Made by a program: the position numbers and the translations under genes. A stretch of 64,000 bases of DNA from Coprinus comatus (lineage: Eukaryota; Basidiomycota; Agaricomycetes; Agaricales; Agaricaceae), in the NCBI GenBank assembly GCA_034638255.1, contig JAWPGT010000003.1:1116001-1180000 (forward strand), read 5' to 3'. The notes beneath the pieces are model-generated. The model saw only the letters and a program-made list of their open reading frames with translations. It was not told where the DNA came from and did no database searches. This document shows positions 57,179-64,000 of the stretch, in pieces (within the stretch, counting starts at the first letter, position 1; each line of letters opens with the position of its first letter).

Positions 57179-59400
57179 ATGCCAACTCTGCCGGACATTC
57201 TTGTTCTTGTATCCTGCTTTATTATTCATCTGTATATTCGAAGGCGCAACGAGCGGCGTACAAGACTCCCACTACCTCCTGGTCCCAAGCGGTTGCCATG
57301 GATAGGAAATGCATTGTCAATGCCTCAGTCTTATGCATTCGAATACTACCATGAAACGGCTAAGGAATTAGGTGAGAGGAGTTCCTCTTCAGTTCCTCTA
57401 CATAAAATAACATCAAACACACGTATTGCAGGCACCAATGTTTTATACTTGGAGGCGTTTGGGTCGCCAATGGTTGTGCTCACAGAGCTGAAGGCGGTTC
57501 AAGACCTTATGGAGAAAAGATCACTAATATATTCTAGTCGGTAAGAATCATGTATAATATTTCTGTACTTGTTTTCTGACCTCTCTCCGGTAGACCGCAC
57601 CTCACAATGCTTCATGATTTGTACGTTGCTGACTTGCTGGTGACTTTTAGACATCTGTCCCTAACGGCTTCTGATATTTTAAATATAGAATTGATCTGAA
57701 TTCTATGTTGGCACTGATGCCATATGGTGATGTATGGAGAGAACAACGCAAGATATTCCAAAGATACTTCTCTCCTCGCACATTAGAAGTGAACGAACAA
57801 TGGAGCAAAGAATTCATTCGCAAATCATTGCTCCCAAACCTCTTACGTACACCTCAAAAATGGCAACAACACGTACAAGAGTAGGTGTCGTACGCTAATG
57901 TATATCTCGTCATTCTGATGTCACATGGCTCTCTACTAGGAGTATAGGAGGTATCTCGATGGCCATGACTTATGGGATACCAATAAAGATCTCTAATGAC
58001 CCGTGGGTTCAGATGGCTGAAGAAGCGTTTACTGTTGCATCAGGAGGAGCGGTAGCGGGGAAATGGTTGGTGGATATTCTTCCGTGGCTGAAATATGTTC
58101 CAGCATGGTTCCCTGGCGCCGGGTTCAAGACGAAGGCCAAGGAGTGGAATCGATTCGTCAAGGATTCTGTTTCCCTTCCTTTTCAGGCTTCGAAAGAAGC
58201 AATGGTATGTTTACTTATACCATTGTCTTATTACAATGTCCGATGTTACCGAGATCTTGATATATATTCAACAGGAGAATGGAACAGCCAAGCCTTGCTT
58301 TGTCACAGGCGCACTACAAGAGTATAGCGAGACTATGATGGATTACGCTCGCAAAGAGCAGATGATTCAAGAAATAGCTTCGAATATATATGCTGGTGTG
58401 TACTGTCCCCATTTATCCCTAGCAGTGATAAAGAAAGCCGAGATCATAACATTTCAATTAGCGGCTGCCGAGACTATTTCTGCAGCTCTGTCAACATTCG
58501 TACTTGCTATGCTTACTTTCCCAGAAGTTCAACGTAAAGCTCAGCAGGAAATTGACTCTATCGTTGGTCAAGATCGCCTACCTGAAGTTTCAGATTATGC
58601 ACATTTGCCATATACATCCGCTGTCTTCAAAGAGGTGCTGAGGTATGTGTCGACTTTAGGAATTTCAATACTTACAGGTCCACTTACATGTATTGTTGGA
58701 TATACTAGATGGCACGCAATCCCACCTGCTGGTACGGAATTTGACCATACCAGTAAACCTATGCTAACCGCCTGGTAGGCATTCCACACTGCTTGACTGA
58801 AGATGATGAATATAATGGCTACCGGATCCCTAAGGGAAGCGTAATCATCGCAAATATATAGTAAGTGCAAGTCAATAATGATTGTAATAGAAACCGATCT
58901 AAAATTGTGCCAGCTCTCTGTTTCGGAACGAAGAACACTCCGAATCCTGAGGACTTTAGACCTGAGAGATTTCTTAGAGATGGAAAGCTGAAATTTGATA
59001 TTCCCGACCCTGAGGCCGTTGGCACTTTTGGTTTTGGTCGTCGGTGAGCAAATAAAAAAGTTGCGAGTAGCATTACCAGTTGACATTTATTCCCATAGGA
59101 CATGTCCGGGTTCCAAAATAGCCCTTATGAACTATCACTTGGCTGCGATGTCAATCCTTTCCCTGTTCGACATTTCGAATGAATTGGATAAAAATGGCAA
59201 ACCTATAGATGTCTTACCAAGATATACTGGAATTAACGTCGTATCGTAAGTGCCCCAGCCTTGGCTGTTATAATAACGAGAGAGCTTAATTTTGATATTA
59301 TTCAAGGGCACCGTCACCTTTCCCGTGCAAATTTACCCCTCGGTCGATGAAGAATGTCGAGGGTATGCTAGGAGAATTTATGGGTGTCGAGGTTATTTAA
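57179..59400 (+). CDS. Cytochrome P450 monooxygenase, second of a tandem pair, with apparent 2-base deletion
   Basis: The start at 57179 gives MPTLPDILVLVSCFIIHLYI, then LPLPPGPKRLPWIGNALSMP. Landmarks parallel the first gene: GTNVLYLEAFGSPMVVL, MPYGDVWREQRKIFQRYFSP, I-helix AAETISAALSTFVLAML (the second Thr of the usual pair is Ile), ExxR in FKEVLR, and heme loop FGFGRR joined to TCPGSKIALM across 59045-59098. After the intron ending at 58912 the frame reads YSLFRNEEH and then hits a stop, while the continuation TPNPEDFRPERFLRDGK is in another frame. A missing CA (CACACT to CACT) at about 58934-58940 would explain it. So it is a recent pseudogene, an allele, or an assembly error. It ends FMGVEVI at 59400. 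Confidence 0.78.
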
Positions 59401-59505
59401 ATATTTAATAAATACCCCTATTTTAGAGATTTCCCACACTGCCATAGACTGCATCATCATATTCATTACTTATGCCCGCACTTTATTTCTTCGTTCCTTT
59501 CCACC

Positions 59506-62463
59506 ATGACCGTATTTCCGGTCAACGCCCTCAGTCTCAAGAAAGTGAAGAATTCGATAATAGGAAACCCTTCTGCAAAAAAACAGCTGGCCCAGGATGC
59601 CATATTTATCCAAACGTACGCAAGCTTCGGGCCCAGGTGACACTAATATTTACCAACATATGTTAGTTTGGTTACATGTCTCCATCCTCTACACGCTTTC
59701 TCTGCATACCACGACCCATCAACTGCACATTCTCGAGGCTACGATGAATCGCTACGAATAGAGGCCGCACATGTTATTGCTTCGCTTGCTGGATCGGAGG
59801 AAGCGTTGGCAACTCTGCTTGATTATGACGTTCTCCGCACTTTTCTCTTAGCCATATCTTGCCTACAACCGACAGACTCTGCTTCCCTTCGCGCTGCCAT
59901 TACAAGGGGACTCAGAGCAATAGCAATAGCAATGGCTGAAATTGTTGGTCCGCCGCAATGGGGTCTGAAAATCACTCAGTCTAAAGTTCAGCATCGAGCG
60001 AGAGATGGTCTTGATTTCTTATTTCAAGTGAGTAGAAACATGGCTCTAATCTTCAGTATGAGTTCTCAATATTCTATTAGGTTGAATCTTTAGATGTTTA
60101 TCTCCCCCTGCTGGTCGACCCTTCTCCTCAAATAAGCCTCTCGATTGCTCAACTAATAGCATGTGCGCTTCGAAGGGCGAACATCGGCAAAATCTAACCG
60201 AATGGCTTCCGCGAGGAGACAGGGCGAAGGAGGCTAAAGTCTCAAGAAGAGGATGGGAGAAAACTTCCGTCGTGAACATTAATGCACCCTCTCGCCAGGG
60301 GGGTTGGCTGGCTCGACACCTAACTGGTCTCCTGACCACTCGAGATAGTAAGGTGGGTCTATTATCAATGTCTCCTTCCATTCCTAATCGCGTCATCAGT
60401 TGCAAGAAGCTGTTTTTCTTGCCTTAGCTGCCCTGGCGAAGGATAATACGGCTGTTTCCAGTATACTCGCCAGACCTGATCGTGACCGTGAGCGGTTTAT
60501 ATTCCCAAACTATAAATCGATTCTCATTTCCTTTTTTCAAGACCCTCCTATTCTTTCGAGCATTGTTCCACTTGTCAAATCAAGGAATGTTGATGTGCAG
60601 CTTGCTGCTGCTTTATGGTGCGTTCATGCTTTCACTCATGGTATCGACGGGTGCTCACATCTTATACTAGTGCTGCTCATATCATGAGGGGAAGCGCGCC
60701 GAGCGCTGCTCACCCGCTTGACGAATCTCATATGAGGGCCGTCATTAACTTCTTTAATAGTACAGTATCCAACCCTATCACCGAGACGTCCTTACGAAAA
60801 ACGAAGGCGTGTTTCATATTATGTATGTCCGCTAGTTGTGAAGTATGTGGCCTTAGTATTCATATACAGAACAGATTATATGATTGTGGACGATTCTGTC
60901 CTCTGTGGTGCAGCATATGAACGTGGTTGTCTTGAGAAATTAGTTGCCCTGGTTCAAGAAACTACACAAGAGGAGAGTAAAGTTGAATGGGGAGAGGATG
61001 AAGCAGAGAGTGTATCATTACTGCGTGAGGTCAGTTAGTACCCCTTTCAAGAGTTTAAACCTGACTCAATTATTATATAGGCCGCTTTGACTGCAATCGC
61101 CGCCATGGCTTTATTTGATGATCACATCAGACGGACTATAACTGAGGATTTCCGCCTTATTCCAACAATTCATACTTGCCTATTCCATCAACATGTTGGT
61201 GTTCGCTATGCTGCTTGTCAGTGTGTTCGTGCTCTTAGCAGAGCCGTTGCAGTTCTTAGGACCAATATTGTTGATAGTGGCCTGGGAATGACTATTTTGT
61301 CCATCTTCAAGAAAAAGGACGAAGACAAAAATGTAACGAATGCAGCATTATCCGCTGTATGCAATATCGTGATAGACTTTTCACCACTACGTCCTGTGAG
61401 TTCATCGTTCAGTCTTTGGTCCTCTGTTGGACTAGTTTTTATTTGTCTCTACAGATATATCTTGAACAAGGTTTGATGGAACGCTTGCTAGAACTGCTTG
61501 AGACAGGAGATCTAGCATTCAAACTAAACGGATTGTGGGTTGTTAAAAACTTATTACGGAAATCCACATCAGAGACAAAACGCAGCGTGATGTGCCAACT
61601 TGGATGGGAACGAATCATCGAGTCCGTACTACCATTCTGTCAGTTTTTCTTTCATTCTGATAAATCAGCTAGATATTTGCAAGATGATTCGCTGGAGGTA
61701 CAAGAGCAAATGTTCAATGTGTTGCGAAATCTTGCGGAGAACATGGAAGGAATTGACCTAATATTCAAGAATATTAACTCGGAAATTCTTCTAACTCATG
61801 CCACATCAGCATTGACCTCTCCATCAGAAGACGTTGTCTTGCAGGTTTGTAATGTATCGGGTGAAATGGTACATCAGACCAACTCATAGATTTATTTTGC
61901 AGGCTGTCTCCCTAGTAGCAAATTTAATCAACGGAACCGAACAACAACAAAATGAAATTGTGATACAGCCTCATCTTCTCGAGGGTCTACGATCTTGCCT
62001 GGCGGATGGTAAAGCCGATATCAAGAAACCTGCTACATCTTGTATATATCAACTTGCACGCCGGAATCCCAAAGCGAGAAGAGCTATTATTGATACAGGT
62101 GTTGTTTCAACCCTTCGTCATTTATGTGAATGGTCTGGTTCGACAATGTCACCTACGACTGTATCTTCACCCATTAGCACCTCAAGTTTCTCTATTGGTG
62201 GAGCTGGAATGAGTATAGGTTCTAGTGCGCGAGGAGTGAGTCCTGGGGGTCGAAACTGGGGGTCAACAGTTGGCGTCGTAGCAAGTCATAGCCATAGCCA
62301 TACAGGCACTGGTCACTGGTCTCAGGCAGCGCACCCAGTGCCAGGTATTTTTCAGCCCCATTCGATTCATTCCCATGGGGCTGTGAAAGAGGATGATAAA
62401 GATGTTGTACACAATGCACGAGCTGCTTTGGATTGGCTCGAAAGGGGTGATTCATATGCTTAG
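59506..62463 (+). CDS. ARMC8/Gid5 (Vid28) armadillo-repeat subunit of the GID/CTLH ubiquitin ligase
   Basis: Scaffold and substrate-receptor adaptor of the GID E3 complex. The start at 59506 gives MTVFPVNALSLKKVKNSIIG, matching the ARMC8 opening (L-K-x-V-K-N-x-I-I-G-N). Armadillo blocks follow: SLRIEAAHVIASLAGSEEAL, FLALAALAKDNTAV, VPLVKSRNVDVQLAAAL, VGVRYAACQCVRALSRAV, NAALSAVCNIVIDFSPLRP, LEQGLMERLLELLETGDLAF with LNGLWVVKNLLRK, VQEQMFNVLRNLAENMEGID, and AVSLVANLINGTEQQQNEIV. The C-terminus has a Ser/Gly-rich insert and ends ARAALDWLERGDSYA at 62463. Many introns. Near 60172 the frame must shift by one base between IAQLIACALRR and EHRQNLTEWLPRGDR. In a conserved single-copy gene this is most simply an assembly indel. 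The next F-box gene starts 300 bases downstream. Confidence 0.85.
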
Positions 62464-62759
62464 TATTAATATTAACTTCATATTTGTCGATTTCGTGGTC
62501 TGGTTTTCAGACAAATGTACTTTTCGGACATGTGCTTCCTTGTTACGGGTACTAGATAGTTGAAATTATAAACCAATATACCGTTGTAGCTTTGGTGAGA
62601 ACAAGAAATCATCGAACTGGCGACCTGGCGCACGCACACATTGAATTGGCAAGTTATAAATATAGATGAAAGACCATGTGATGAATTTATAGTTCAATCG
62701 ATGGCGTCTAATTCTCTTTCTCTCTCTGTCACACATAAACTTGCAACTTTTGATCTAAT

Positions 62760-64000
62760 ATGGACGTTCAAACCACATTTAGTTCACTTCCTGGAGAAAT
62801 ACTAATCCAAATTCTGGAGAATCTTGACTGGGACGACTTGAACGCGGCACGACAAGTACGTCTTGGAATATGGATACATAACGTGCGGTACGAACAAACA
62901 ATTAATTTCATTAATATAACTATAACAGGTCTGCACGAGCCTTTATGATGCACACCAATCTCGCTCAGTCTGGATCTCTCTAATCCAAACATATTCCGAG
63001 AGGTATATGGCTACGCAGCATGCTTGTTTGGAGAAGCCCCTAGAACACTATACAACCGCGGAATTGAAGAAACGATTTTCTCAGTGGATGAAGGTTGAGA
63101 GGTCGATGTGTCCACAAAACGAACGGATTGAAATTTCTCGGCCATTCGAGGTTCGTAACCCAAATCGATGGGTAACTGCTGGACAGGCTCAGAAGAAGAA
63201 AGAGGTCCATATTTTGAGAGGAGGTAGATGGCTACTTTACTCGGACAGCAATGAGATTTTGTATTGTGACTTGTATCAGGAAACACTTTCAGAGCCTCTC
63301 GTCCCCATAAACCTCATAACTATTTTCGACACTACCAAAATCCTGATGCTTATCGATGAACATAATCAACTCCCACAGGAATTTACTCTCGCAATTCTAT
63401 ATTGTGGTCCGTCTGATCAACGAGGTCGTTGGGAATTTTACGCTGGTCGTCTTATTTTGGATGATAAAGGTCTGGACATAGGGCTAGAGGTAACCTTTAA
63501 TGCCAGGGTTTGGTCACCATGCAAGATACCTAGCAATCTCTGTCGGATTTCGTTACTTGGGTCGCATATCGCCTGCTATACATTTGTCGGAAATGTAAAA
63601 TGTCTGGTTATTGTCAACTGGAGGACGGCAAATGAGAATATGGATTGTCCTTTCAAAACCATTACTCCACGAAGCCTAAGAAGCCTCGAACACTGGGATG
63701 AATTGATAGAAGAGGTTAGTCCTTCAAACCTCACTGGCACACTTTCTCACCACTCTCAGTTGGATGATTTTGATATAGAGATTTCCTCGCTTTATTTACT
63801 TGGCGAGGAAAGGATACTTCTCGGGACTTATATCGGGTTCGCTATCTACGACCATTCAACATGGCCTGAACAAACAGACCTAACCCTAAATTTCCCCACC
63901 AACCTCGTTCAACCAATTGTATGTATACCATTGTTCCCACAACCCAAAGGTGACCATATATCAAGGCCTTTTATCACCCATGATTCTCTCCGAATTATCT
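62760..64000 (+). CDS. F-box protein, type A, 3' end outside the window
   Basis: The start at 62760 gives MDVQTTFSSLPGEILIQILE, an F-box continuing LDWDDLNAARQ, with the intron (62857-62928) at the same place as in the 51.6 kb gene. The next segment reads VCTSLYDAHQSRSVWISLIQ and YMATQHACLEKP, then AELKKRFSQWMKVERSMCP, the conserved block HILRGGRWLLYSDSNEILYC and further beta-rich segments (LVIVNWRTANENM, ERILLGTYIGFAIYD). The frame stays open to the last base of the window, so this copy appears functional. It is the best reference for judging the frame break in the 51.6 kb paralogue. Confidence 0.8.

Overview
The window looks like a nuclear contig of a basidiomycete fungus, probably an Agaricomycete. 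Genes are split by many short introns of about 45-75 bases with GT...AG ends. Intergenic DNA is AT-leaning with frequent poly(A)/poly(T) runs. The gene set is fungal: a Cps1-type glycosyltransferase, P450s, GARP and GID subunits, and a lineage-expanded F-box family. I saw no viral or bacterial genes, no transposase or reverse transcriptase, no tRNA or rRNA and no CRISPR.

Layout: 0-3.4 kb, 3' part of a secreted subtilisin; 3.5-7.1 kb, VPS53 (GARP) on minus, convergent with it; 7.4-8.0 kb, a Yippee protein; 8.1-14 kb, three F-box loci (one intact propeller-type, one broken copy of it, one intact leucine-rich type); 15.5-20.6 kb, a divergent pair made of a Hac1/Xbp1-like bZIP factor and a seven-membrane-segment protein with a long disordered tail; 22-23 kb, RNase P subunit Rpp21/Rpr2; 24.6-25.8 kb, a pterin dehydratase-like domain fused to two zinc knuckles; 26.3-27.9 kb, a dead leucine-rich-type F-box copy; 28.2-29.4 kb, a ZCCHC9-like protein; 30.3-31.5 kb, an aldo-keto reductase; 31.7-32.3 kb, an older F-box relic; 34.7-40.1 kb, a Cps1-like polysaccharide synthase and an SGNH/PC-esterase-like membrane protein on the same strand; 40.7 kb, an unknown gene; 43.5-49.7 kb, Hsp110/Sse1 divergent from a large RD/RE-rich disordered protein; 51.6 kb, an F-box gene with a frame break; 54.2-59.4 kb, two tandem P450s (the second with a frame break); 59.5-62.5 kb, ARMC8/Gid5; 62.8 kb to the end, another F-box gene.

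Most neighbours are independent housekeeping genes (vesicle tethering, RNA processing, proteostasis, protein turnover). The dynamic part is the F-box family: six loci of two types, with intact, damaged and fossil copies side by side. The most notable single observation is in the bZIP gene. Two Ire1-type cleavage motifs (CTG/CAGC and CCG/CAGA) lie 77 bases apart, and removing exactly that segment joins the bZIP frame to a second open frame ending at 15535, as expected of an unfolded-protein-response switch. Frame breaks also occur in genes that should be essential or conserved (ARMC8 and others), so some apparent lesions may be assembly indels. Pseudogene calls resting on one indel are marked as tentative.
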